64,000 bases of DNA from positions 1 to 64,000 of the forward strand of contig CAMPKC010000009.1 of assembly GCA_946887045.1 (NCBI GenBank), written 5' to 3'. This DNA is from an uncultured Sphingobacteriaceae bacterium. Lineage in GTDB: Bacteria > Bacteroidota > Bacteroidia > Sphingobacteriales > Sphingobacteriaceae. Below are positions 50,987-60,563 of the stretch, piece after piece. Position 1 is the stretch's first letter. Every line of letters starts with the position of its first letter. The translations under genes were made by a program, and so were the position numbers. The notes beneath the pieces are model-generated. The model did no database searches. It worked only from the letters and a program-made list of their open reading frames with translations, and was not told where the DNA came from.

Positions 50987-52855
50987 TTATTTCTTTTTCG
51001 GAGTTTTTGCTGCCGGCTTAGCAGGTATCTCCTTGGCTGGTGCCTGCTTCTGCCGCATATAATCTTCCATTCTTTGCTGAAACTTGGATTTTTTATCTGC
51101 GTTAGGCTTTTTCTTATTTTCCTGAATTTGTGAATGAATCTTTTCATCATTTACAAACTGCTTGATGATGAATTGCTGAGCAAATGTTAACATATTAGCC
51201 AGGAAGTAATAATAATTAAGACCGGCAGGGTAGCTATTAAGAACACCAAAGAATATTATTGGAGTGATATAACCGATATATTTCATTTGACCGGTTGCTC
51301 CGGAAATTTGGTTGTTATAATAGGTGTAAATTAATGTTGAAACTGTCATTAATAAACACATCAAACTAATGTGATTAATTCCAATCAGAGGTATTTCCGG
51401 AAAACTAATCAAAGAATCATACGTCGACAAATCTTTCATCCATAAGAAGCTCTCATGCCTTAATTCAAAGAGATTTGGGAAGAAGAAAAAGAAAGCCATA
51501 ATAATCGGCATCTGTAAAAGCATCGGAATACATCCTCCGAGTGGATTCACGCCCGCCTTTTTATAAAGCTTCATATATTCCTGCTGAAGCAGGGTAGGGT
51601 TATCTTCTCCAACTTTGGCTTTAATCTCTTCCATCTCTGGCTTCAACACGCGCATCTTCGCCATAGATAGATACGATTTGTACGTTAGCGGAGTTAAGGC
51701 GACCTTTAATATGATCGTTAGAGCTAAGATAATTAAACCATAATTCCAGCCGAGTCTTTCGAGTGAGTTGAACACCGGAAGTACAGCATAACGGTTAATC
51801 CATTTCAATGGCCCCCATCCTAAATCTATCTGACGCTCAATATCATATCCCTGGTCGTTTAAAATATTAAACTTGTTTGGTCCGAAAAAGAATTCCAGAG
51901 GATAAGTATTGTTTGGCTGATTGTTAGCCGTCAGTTGCATATTTGCTGTGAACGATTTCAGTACACCTGGTTCGGTTGAAAACTCAACTGCTAACTTGCC
52001 TTTGTCAAAGCCATTTTTAGCAATCAAAACGGATGAGAAAAAGTGTTGCTTGAAGGATATCCATTTTATGTCATCATCCTCACCAATAGTTTTTTCTTCG
52101 CTTTCGCTTGATCCTATATGATCGAGCTCGTTATCTCCATGATTGAAATAAGCTCCTGAATACCGCTCGCGTTCGCTTTTCAGATCTTTCTCTTTTTGAG
52201 TTAAAGTTGCCGACCAGTTTAGATTGATTGCTTGTCCTTGCGCCAATACTCCTTGAAGACCGGAGGTGACGATATTTAATCCTACTTTATAGCTGTCGCC
52301 TTTTAATGAATAAACATAATCAATAAACTGTGTCGCTGAATAGGCTAAACGCATTGTAACCGAACCAGAGTCGGTTTTAGAAACCTTTAGATTTTGAGCT
52401 GAAGGAGAGAAGTATAGATCGCTGGTATTTATTGCCTTACCGCCTGCATTAAAACTTAAACCAAAATTACTTTTGTCGGCAGCAAACATTACTACAGGCT
52501 TGTTATCGAACGTTTTATGCTCTTTTAGTTCAACCGATTGAATGCGTCCACCTTTTGATCCTATTAGAACTTTTAGGTGTTCGTTCTCCAATACAATTGC
52601 CTGGTCTGTGCCACTATGCGCAGCACCAAATGGGCCTTTTAGAACGTTTGAGTCGATTACCGGTACCACCGGTGCAGCAGCAGCGGTGGCTGACTTTGGT
52701 TTTGCAGCGGGTTTACTCGCTGTTTTTGATTGTGCAATAGAATCCTGAACATATTTCTCTCTTTTTACTTCTTCATCAGATGGCTGCATTAAATACATCG
52801 ATCCAACAAGAATAACCAAGATTAAAAAAAGTCCGGTAAAAGTATTTTTATCCAT
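50987..52855 (-). CDS. yidC: Membrane protein insertase YidC
   Basis: This 622-residue inner-membrane insertase helps Sec-dependent and independent proteins enter the membrane. It has an N-terminal helix (about 8-25), an Ala/Lys/Pro-rich linker, and a large periplasmic beta-supersandwich (about 75-345). The conserved five-helix insertase core (about 365-575) includes GLIILALTIILKVALTPLTY, SMAKMRVLKPEM, NPLGGCIPMLLQMPIIMAFF and YYYFLANMLTFAQQF. A basic C-terminal tail (KKPNADKKSKFQQR, ending KTPKKK) is suited to ribosome contact. The hydrophilic-groove Arg of the E. coli protein appears to be Lys here, by my alignment of LKVALTPLT to the E. coli segment. It is 24 bp after pyrG and ends at a strong terminator. 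Confidence 0.95.
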   Translation of the reverse strand: MDKNTFTGLFLILVILVGSMYLMQPSDEEVKREKYVQDSIAQSKTASKPAAKPKSATAAAAPVVPVIDSNVLKGPFGAAHSGTDQAIVLENEHLKVLIGSKGGRIQSVELKEHKTFDNKPVVMFAADKSNFGLSFNAGGKAINTSDLYFSPSAQNLKVSKTDSGSVTMRLAYSATQFIDYVYSLKGDSYKVGLNIVTSGLQGVLAQGQAINLNWSATLTQKEKDLKSERERYSGAYFNHGDNELDHIGSSESEEKTIGEDDDIKWISFKQHFFSSVLIAKNGFDKGKLAVEFSTEPGVLKSFTANMQLTANNQPNNTYPLEFFFGPNKFNILNDQGYDIERQIDLGWGPLKWINRYAVLPVFNSLERLGWNYGLIILALTIILKVALTPLTYKSYLSMAKMRVLKPEMEEIKAKVGEDNPTLLQQEYMKLYKKAGVNPLGGCIPMLLQMPIIMAFFFFFPNLFELRHESFLWMKDLSTYDSLISFPEIPLIGINHISLMCLLMTVSTLIYTYYNNQISGATGQMKYIGYITPIIFFGVLNSYPAGLNYYYFLANMLTFAQQFIIKQFVNDEKIHSQIQENKKKPNADKKSKFQQRMEDYMRQKQAPAKEIPAKPAAKTPKKK

Positions 52856-52879
52856 TATAAGTATATGCTCTTTCTAAAA

Positions 52880-54490
52880 CTATTTTTTTCTCGCCTGAGC
52901 CATTGAAGCGGCGACAAAGTTAACAAAAAGTGGATGGGGATTAGCCACTGTTGATTTTAATTCAGGGTGAAATTGACCTGCAACAAAGAAAGGGTGATTT
53001 TTAAGCTCAATTATTTCTACAAGGTTATTTTCAGGGTTAATACCGGAAGCAATCATACCTGCTTTTTCGTATTCATTTAAATAATCGTTGTTAAATTCAT
53101 AACGATGACGATGTCTTTCAGTTATTGTTGGTTTTCCGTAGATCATAGCTGCTTTTGTACCCTTCTTAATTTCGCAGGTATAAGCACCAAGACGCATCGT
53201 TCCGCCTTTGTTTACAATCTTTTTCTGTTCTTCCATCATAGAAATAACCGGATGTGCAGTGTTCTCATCCATTTCCATGCTATGAGCGTCTTTATATCCA
53301 AGTACATTTCGGCCATATTCGATTACTGCGCATTGCATTCCAAGACAAATTCCGAAGAATGGAATGTTGTTTTCCCGCACGTGTTGAATTGCTGTGATTT
53401 TTCCGTCGATACCGCGGTTACCAAATCCGGGAGCAACTAACAGTCCGTTTAGGCCCTGAAGTTTTTCAGCGACATTTTCTGGTGTGATACTTTCAGAATG
53501 AATCGAGTGTACTCTCACTTTACATTCGTTTCTTGCGCCTGCATGAATAAAGGATTCAAGAATGGATTTATAAGCATCCTGAAGCTCAACGTATTTACCC
53601 ACTAAGCCAATGTGTACTTCGGAAGTTGGATTTTTTAAACGCCCTAAAAAGTCTTTCCAGTTTTCTAAATCCGGTTCCAGTTTATGAGGAAGTTTTAGTT
53701 TAGTAAGAACTGTTTTATCTAATTGCTCTTTCAACATTAGTAAAGGCACGTCGTAAATGGTCGACGCATCAATTGATTCGACTACTGCATTGATGTTAAC
53801 GTTACAGAAAAGAGCAATTTTTCTGCGAATATCCTGCGATAAATGATGCTCTGTACGACAAACCAAAATGTCCGGCTGAATGCCGTACTCTAAAAGGGTT
53901 TTAACTGAGTGCTGCGTAGGCTTGGTTTTTAATTCTCCTGCCGCTGCAAGGTAAGGGATTAAGGTTAAGTGGATTACCAGTGAATTATTATAGCCAATTT
54001 CCCATCTGAACTGACGAACAGCTTCAATGTATGGTAGTGATTCAATATCACCAACAGTTCCGCCAAGTTCTGTTATCACGATATCGTGTTCGCCGTCTTC
54101 GCCTAGTATGCGGATATTGCGCTTTATTTCATCCGTTATATGCGGAACAACTTGTACCGTTTTTCCGAGGTAAGCACCTTCACGTTCTTTATTTATAACA
54201 TTCTGGTAAATACGACCGGTTGTTATATTATTTGATTGTGAAGTGGGAGCATTTAAAAAACGTTCGTAATGACCAAGATCCAAATCGGTTTCTGCACCAT
54301 CTTCCGTTACAAAGCATTCGCCATGCTCATAAGGATTCAAAGTTCCCGGATCAATGTTGATATAAGGATCGAATTTTTGAATGGTAACCCGGTAGCCACG
54401 GGCTTGCAGAAGTTTTGCTAATGATGCGGAAATAATCCCTTTTCCTAACGACGAGGTAACGCCGCCCGTAACAAAAATATACTTAGTCAT
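52880..54490 (-). CDS. pyrG: CTP synthase
   Basis: This 536-residue enzyme makes CTP from UTP, ATP and glutamine. The N-terminal synthetase domain has FVTGGVTSSLGKGIISASLA, FDPYINIDPGTLNPYEHGE and TELGGTVGDIESLPY. The C-terminal class I glutaminase domain has the nucleophile Cys382 in FGICLGMQ and the His-Glu pair in GQFHPELKS. Length is normal for the family (about 535-550). It is followed after 24 bp by yidC, an arrangement consistent with co-transcription, and is divergent from the M16 peptidase genes. Confidence 0.97.
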   Translation of the reverse strand: MTKYIFVTGGVTSSLGKGIISASLAKLLQARGYRVTIQKFDPYINIDPGTLNPYEHGECFVTEDGAETDLDLGHYERFLNAPTSQSNNITTGRIYQNVINKEREGAYLGKTVQVVPHITDEIKRNIRILGEDGEHDIVITELGGTVGDIESLPYIEAVRQFRWEIGYNNSLVIHLTLIPYLAAAGELKTKPTQHSVKTLLEYGIQPDILVCRTEHHLSQDIRRKIALFCNVNINAVVESIDASTIYDVPLLMLKEQLDKTVLTKLKLPHKLEPDLENWKDFLGRLKNPTSEVHIGLVGKYVELQDAYKSILESFIHAGARNECKVRVHSIHSESITPENVAEKLQGLNGLLVAPGFGNRGIDGKITAIQHVRENNIPFFGICLGMQCAVIEYGRNVLGYKDAHSMEMDENTAHPVISMMEEQKKIVNKGGTMRLGAYTCEIKKGTKAAMIYGKPTITERHRHRYEFNNDYLNEYEKAGMIASGINPENNLVEIIELKNHPFFVAGQFHPELKSTVANPHPLFVNFVAASMAQARKK

Positions 54491-54557
54491 GAATGCTGGA
54501 ATTTTTTATGAATTGCCTTCCCGGAAGGAAGAAAAAACAATCTATTTGTACGGGATT

Positions 54558-54565
54558 CAAAGGTA
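54558..54565 (-). promoter_or_regulatory. Candidate -7 promoter element for pyrG
   Basis: Read leftward this is TACCTTTG, a match to TAnnTTTG, 67 bp upstream of the pyrG start. No -33 TTG was seen. Confidence 0.38.
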
Positions 54566-54700
54566 AGAAAAATCTCTTCTCCTCCATAGATTGTGGAGAT
54601 TAATTTAATTGTGGATAAACACATAAGTTTTCCCGGCAGGTAATTGAATATTAAAATGACTTTCTATTTAGCTTTTATCTAATCTCTTCAATCAAACTTT

Positions 54701-54708
54701 TACCTTTG
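54701..54708 (+). promoter_or_regulatory. Candidate -7 promoter element for the M16 peptidase pair
   Basis: TACCTTTG, a match to TAnnTTTG, lies 29 bp before ATG 54738. The same octamer occurs on the other strand for pyrG, giving a divergent promoter pair. Confidence 0.42.
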
Positions 54709-54737
54709 TCCGTCCTTTATAAAATCGTTATAAATAA

Positions 54738-55973
54738 ATGGTATCATACAACCGGTTTACATTAGATAATGGCCTTAAGGTTATAGTTCATGAAGATTTC
54801 ACCACGCCAATGGCTGTGGTTAATGTTTTATACGACGTTGGTGCCCGCGATGAGAACCCTGAACAAACCGGCTTCGCGCACTTGTTTGAACATTTAATGT
54901 TTGGTGGATCTGTAAACATTCCTTCTTATGACGAACCTTTACAACGTGTGGGCGGCGAGAATAATGCCTTCACCAGCAATGATATAACAAATTATTACAT
55001 TACGCTTCCTGCCGTGAATCTCGAAACTGCATTTTGGCTTGAGAGCGATAGAATGTTAAGTTTAGCTTTCTCAGAAAAAAGCCTCGAAGTTCAAAAGAAT
55101 GTAGTATGCGAAGAGTTTAAACAACGCTATCTTAATCAGCCTTACGGCGATGTCTGGCTGAAGTTGCGACCGCTTGTTTATAAAAAACATCCGTACAAAT
55201 GGGCGACAATTGGCAAAGAGCTTTCTCATATTGAAAATGCTCAGATGGAAGATGTAAAAGCTTTTTTTAAAAAATTCTACAATCCTTCGAATGCTATAAT
55301 GGTCGTGGGTGGCGCAGTAACTACAGCCGAAGTTAAACAGCTTACCGAAAAATGGTTTGGTAGTATTCCATCAGCCGAAAAGCCGCGTAGAAATTTACCT
55401 ATGGAGCCAGAACAGACAGCAGAACAGCGGGAAGTTATTCAGGCGGATGTTCCTTTAAACGCAATCTATACTGTGTTTCATTGTCCGGCTCGGAGAGAAC
55501 AGGGGTATTATGAAGCAGATTTGATTTCTGACCTTTTATCGAGAGGAAATGCTTCAAGGTTGCATTTAAGCCTGATTAAGAATAAAAAGCTTTTCAGCGA
55601 AATCAATGCCCATTCTACGGGAAGCCTTGATCCCGGATTATTTATAATCGAAGGAAAACCAGTAAAAGGTGTGTCGATGGAAGAAGCTGAGGCTGCAATC
55701 TGGGAGGAACTAAATCGCCTTAAAACAGATTTAATAGCTGATGATGAACTAACCAAGGTGAAAAATAAAATAGAATCTACCATGGCATTTTCTGAAATGA
55801 GTTTGCTTGATAAGGCAATGAATCTGGCCATTTTTGAGCTGCTTGGAGATGCTTCGGATTTTAATAAGGAAACCAGTCGCTACCTCGCTGTATCATCAGA
55901 AGATATTAGAAATCGGGCAAACAGCATATTCCGTAAAGAAAACTCAACTACACTTTATTATTTAGCAAACTAA
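54738..55973 (+). CDS. M16 family zinc metallopeptidase, catalytic partner
   Basis: This 411-residue pitrilysin-family peptidase carries the inverted zinc motif HxxEH (His48, Glu51 and His52 in FAHLFEHLMFGG) near the N-terminus, and a downstream glutamate-containing helix (EVQKNVVCEEFKQR). No signal peptide is visible, which suggests a cytosolic enzyme. Its TAA overlaps the ATG of the next gene by one base, so the two are translationally coupled and probably form a heterodimer, as in other bacterial M16 pairs. Substrates are likely short peptides; this is inferred from the family. Confidence 0.93.
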   Translation: MVSYNRFTLDNGLKVIVHEDFTTPMAVVNVLYDVGARDENPEQTGFAHLFEHLMFGGSVNIPSYDEPLQRVGGENNAFTSNDITNYYITLPAVNLETAFWLESDRMLSLAFSEKSLEVQKNVVCEEFKQRYLNQPYGDVWLKLRPLVYKKHPYKWATIGKELSHIENAQMEDVKAFFKKFYNPSNAIMVVGGAVTTAEVKQLTEKWFGSIPSAEKPRRNLPMEPEQTAEQREVIQADVPLNAIYTVFHCPARREQGYYEADLISDLLSRGNASRLHLSLIKNKKLFSEINAHSTGSLDPGLFIIEGKPVKGVSMEEAEAAIWEELNRLKTDLIADDELTKVKNKIESTMAFSEMSLLDKAMNLAIFELLGDASDFNKETSRYLAVSSEDIRNRANSIFRKENSTTLYYLAN

Positions 55974-57247
55974 TGGTCGACAGAACTTTAGCACCTGTAT
56001 TCAGACAGGTTGAACATATCGATTTAATTAAAGCAGAACCTTTTGTTTTAGATAATAACATAAAGCTGTATGTTATTAACGGAGGCGAGCAGGAGCTGGT
56101 GCGCATCGAATTGGTATTTAAAAATGTGAACTGGAATCCGGCCAAACCGTTACAGGCCTACACGGTAAATTCAATGCTGGTTGAGGGTACAAGTAAATTA
56201 AATGCCCAGCAGATTGCCGAACGTATAGATTATTATGGAGCATTTTTGCAGGTAGACTATAATTACGACTATTCTACAGTCATACTATACACATTAACAA
56301 AACATCTTGAAGCTACTATTCCGGTGGTGAAAGATATCGTTACCGATTCTGTTTTTGCTGAAGCGGAATTGCAAACTTTCAAAACCAACCAAAAGCAAAA
56401 GCTCTTGGTAAGCCTTGAGAAAAATGATTACCTGGGACGGCGTTTGTTTAATAATAGATTGTTTGGCGATACGATATATGGGTACAAAACGGAAGTTTTC
56501 GACTACGACAGGTTGGATAGGTCGCAGCTTTTGGAATACTTTGAGGCTGCTTATCAGCCCGATAACTGTACAATAATTGCCTCCGGAAAAATTGAGAAAG
56601 ATTCAATTAGTCTTTTAAATAAATATTTTGGTTCAAATTGGGAAAGTGGATCTGAGATAAAGCCAAACATGTTTTCGTTTGAACGGGAAAAGGGAACTGA
56701 ACATTATTTTGAACGTCCGGATGCGTTACAATCTGCCATTCGTCTCGGAAAACTTTGTGTTAACAGGAGTCATTTTGATTTTCCCGGTTTGCAGGTTTTA
56801 AATACGGTGCTTGGCGGATATTTTAGTTCGAGGTTAATGTCTAACATTCGGGAAGACAAAGGTTACACCTATGGTATTGGGTCTGCAATTGTATCCTTGC
56901 AAAATGCCGGGTACTTTGTCATCGGATCTGAAGTTGGTGCAGAGGTTTGCACTGCGGCAGTCAACGAAATTGAGAGGGAAATTAAGGTACTTCAGACAGA
57001 ATTAATTCCTTATGAGGAATTAGAACTTGTTCGTAATTACATGATGGGATCATTGCTTGGAAGTCTTGAAAATGCTCTTTCTCATGCCGATAAGTTTAAA
57101 AATATTCTCTTTTCAGGATTAACCTATGAATATTATAATCAATATATCGATGTGGTTAAAACTATTACCGCTGAGGAGTTGCAGCAATTAGCTATAAAAT
57201 ATTTGAGTTTTGATGATTTAGAAAAAGTGATAGTAGGAAAAAGATGA
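55973..57247 (+). CDS. M16 family peptidase-like partner subunit
   Basis: This 424-residue protein has the M16 fold but lacks the HxxEH zinc site. It carries the Arg/Tyr-type motif of C-half subunits (SNIREDKGYTYGIGSAI, about residues 296-312), which completes the active site of a catalytic partner. It starts within the stop codon of the zinc-binding subunit gene. By itself it should be inactive. No signal peptide is seen. A heterodimer with the upstream product is the natural reading. Confidence 0.92.
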   Translation: MVDRTLAPVFRQVEHIDLIKAEPFVLDNNIKLYVINGGEQELVRIELVFKNVNWNPAKPLQAYTVNSMLVEGTSKLNAQQIAERIDYYGAFLQVDYNYDYSTVILYTLTKHLEATIPVVKDIVTDSVFAEAELQTFKTNQKQKLLVSLEKNDYLGRRLFNNRLFGDTIYGYKTEVFDYDRLDRSQLLEYFEAAYQPDNCTIIASGKIEKDSISLLNKYFGSNWESGSEIKPNMFSFEREKGTEHYFERPDALQSAIRLGKLCVNRSHFDFPGLQVLNTVLGGYFSSRLMSNIREDKGYTYGIGSAIVSLQNAGYFVIGSEVGAEVCTAAVNEIEREIKVLQTELIPYEELELVRNYMMGSLLGSLENALSHADKFKNILFSGLTYEYYNQYIDVVKTITAEELQQLAIKYLSFDDLEKVIVGKR

Positions 57248-57384
57248 TTTTTTATGGCCTGATAGCATGTCTGAAAATAAGATACTTATAATCCTGATTT
57301 GAAATTAAGCTCCTAAAGCTGTAGATAAGATTTCTTTTTGATGGCTTGTTAAATCTCATAAAAGCGAAGCAGTGATTATATTGA

Positions 57385-58947
<1,563 letters not shown>

Positions 58948-58950
58948 GCC

Positions 58951-59025
58951 ATCGGCTAATTAACCGATATTTATTACTTATCGGTTAATTAGCCGATATT
59001 TGCAATTATCGGTTATTTAACCGAT
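58951..59025. promoter_or_regulatory. Three tandem palindromic operators before the satD-like gene
   Basis: Site 1 ATCGGCTAATTAACCGAT (58951-58968), site 2 ATCGGTTAATTAGCCGAT (58980-58997) and site 3 ATCGGTTATTTAACCGAT (59008-59025) are near-perfect dyads spaced 29 and 28 bp apart. They fill the 90-bp gap between guaB and the satD-like gene. No T-run follows, so they look like protein-binding sites, not terminators. The HTH-containing SatD product is the obvious candidate to bind them. Confidence 0.72.
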
Positions 59026-59037
59026 ATTGCTTTTCAT

Positions 59038-59649
59038 ATGGTAGCGATATTAACAGGCGACATTATTAATTCGCGGGATTCATCAGCGAAAACCTGGCTG
59101 TCTGTATTAAAAAAAGCTTTAACAGCAATCGCTGAAGATAGCAACTGGGAGGTTTTTCGGGGAGATAGTTTCCAAATAGAGTCTACTGCCGAAGAAGCCT
59201 TATTGAAAGCAATTTATGTAAAAGCCGCTGTAAAAACCTTAAAAGGCCTTGATGTCAGAATTGCAATCGGCATAGGAGAAAAGGATTTCTCTTCAAAAAA
59301 AATTACAGAATCAAATGGAGAGGCATTTATTTACTCCGGAGAAAAACTGGACGAATTAAAAGAAGAACGTTCCACTCTGGCCGTTAAGAGCTCCTGGCAG
59401 GAATTTGATTATGAAATGAATATCTCCATTCGCCTGGCATTAATAGCTATGGATGGCTGGAGTCCTATCTCGGCCGAGATGGTGAAATTATCAATTGAGA
59501 ACAGGGGTATCGCACAAAATGATTTAGCTGAAATGACAGGTAAATCTCAATCCACAGTAAGTGAAGCTTTAAAGAGAGCACGATTTCATGAGATCATGGA
59601 ACTTGACGCCTTGTATAAGAAAAAACTAAGCAGCTTAATAAAACCCTGA
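59038..59649 (+). CDS. SatD family protein with C-terminal helix-turn-helix
   Basis: This 203-residue protein begins VAILTGDIINSRDSSAKTW, the SatD-type start, with FRGDSFQIES and RIAIGIGEKDFSSKKITES in the body, a nucleotide-cyclase-like fold by appearance. The last 60 residues hold a clear helix-turn-helix (GIAQNDLAEMTGKSQSTVSE, about 160-180). It therefore combines a possible small-molecule-sensing domain with DNA binding. The start is 12 bp after three palindromic operators, suggesting autoregulation. Its TGA overlaps the ATG of the DUF3307 gene. SatD was named in a streptococcal acid-tolerance operon; its biochemical role is not established. Confidence 0.85.
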   Translation: MVAILTGDIINSRDSSAKTWLSVLKKALTAIAEDSNWEVFRGDSFQIESTAEEALLKAIYVKAAVKTLKGLDVRIAIGIGEKDFSSKKITESNGEAFIYSGEKLDELKEERSTLAVKSSWQEFDYEMNISIRLALIAMDGWSPISAEMVKLSIENRGIAQNDLAEMTGKSQSTVSEALKRARFHEIMELDALYKKKLSSLIKP

Positions 59650-60368
59650 TGGACATTCTTCTACTTAAACTTCTGATAGCGCATTTACTTGGCGATTTCT
59701 TTTTTCAGTCTGATAACTGGGTAAAAGAGAAAGAGCTTAGAAAGATGCGATCTCCCAAACTGTACCTTCATATTCTGGTGCATGGAGTTTTATTGTTTTT
59801 ATTAGTCTGGGATTTCAATTTTTGGCCCTCTATATTGATTTTAATGCTTTTTCATGGCCTGATAGATGTAATCAAATTAGTTTTTCAGCAACGTAGTACT
59901 AAACGTGTCTGGTTTTTTGCCGATCAGCTATTACATCTTATTTCGATAATACTTGTGTGGTACCTCAGCTCCAAGCCGCTGTTAGACTTTAGTTTTTTAA
60001 ATAGGCCCTCTTTTTTAGCCACATCGGCTGCAATTTTATTCCTGACGTTTCCCGCTTCTATAATTATCAAAGTATTAATTGCTAAATGGACTCCCAATAA
60101 TGTTGATCCGCATATAAATAATAAAGAAACATCTTTACAAAGTGCCGGTAAGTATATAGGCATTATGGAACGCCTGCTAGTGTTCACATTCATCCTGACT
60201 AATCATTTTGAAGCCGTTGGTTTTTTAATTGCCGCAAAGTCGATTTTCAGATTTGGAGATTTAAAAGATGGAAACGATCTAAAACTAACTGAATATATTT
60301 TAATCGGCACTTTTTTAAGTTTCGGAATTGCTGTGTTTATCGCTTTGATAATAAGTAACATGTCTTAA
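59649..60368 (+). CDS. DUF3307 family membrane protein
   Basis: This 239-residue integral membrane protein has about six hydrophobic helices. The DUF3307 signature is at the N-terminus: LLLKLLIAHLLGDFFFQSDNW, then HILVHGVLLFLLV and MLFHGLIDVIKL. Conserved His and Asp residues sit within or near helices. It overlaps the satD-like gene by one base, a coupling that points to a functional unit in which SatD controls or partners the membrane protein. The molecular function is unknown. Confidence 0.87.
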   Translation: MDILLLKLLIAHLLGDFFFQSDNWVKEKELRKMRSPKLYLHILVHGVLLFLLVWDFNFWPSILILMLFHGLIDVIKLVFQQRSTKRVWFFADQLLHLISIILVWYLSSKPLLDFSFLNRPSFLATSAAILFLTFPASIIIKVLIAKWTPNNVDPHINNKETSLQSAGKYIGIMERLLVFTFILTNHFEAVGFLIAAKSIFRFGDLKDGNDLKLTEYILIGTFLSFGIAVFIALIISNMS

Positions 60369-60420
60369 TCTTTCCATAGGATTTTAATTTTTCTAAAAAA
60401 AAATATTGCGCAGTTTAAAA

Positions 60421-60428
60421 TATCTTTG
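60421..60428 (+). promoter_or_regulatory. Candidate -7 promoter element for the TonB receptor gene
   Basis: TATCTTTG, a match to TAnnTTTG, lies 135 bp upstream of the receptor start, implying a long leader if real. A TTG at 60406-60408 is too close to serve as a normal -33 element. Confidence 0.3.
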
Positions 60429-60563
60429 TTATTTAGCCTACTAATTCTATAGATTATATGGTAATAGTAGATTTTCTTTTTAGTTTTTGGATAGGTAATT
60501 ATTGTTGTGAATCAGACTGCAACAATCAACACCGTATTTCGAACTAAAAACATTAAATAAAAC

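Noticed and set aside
58951..59025. Dyads as the guaB transcription terminator
   Set aside because: Three separate near-identical dyads with AT-rich centres and no T-run fit operators better than a terminator.
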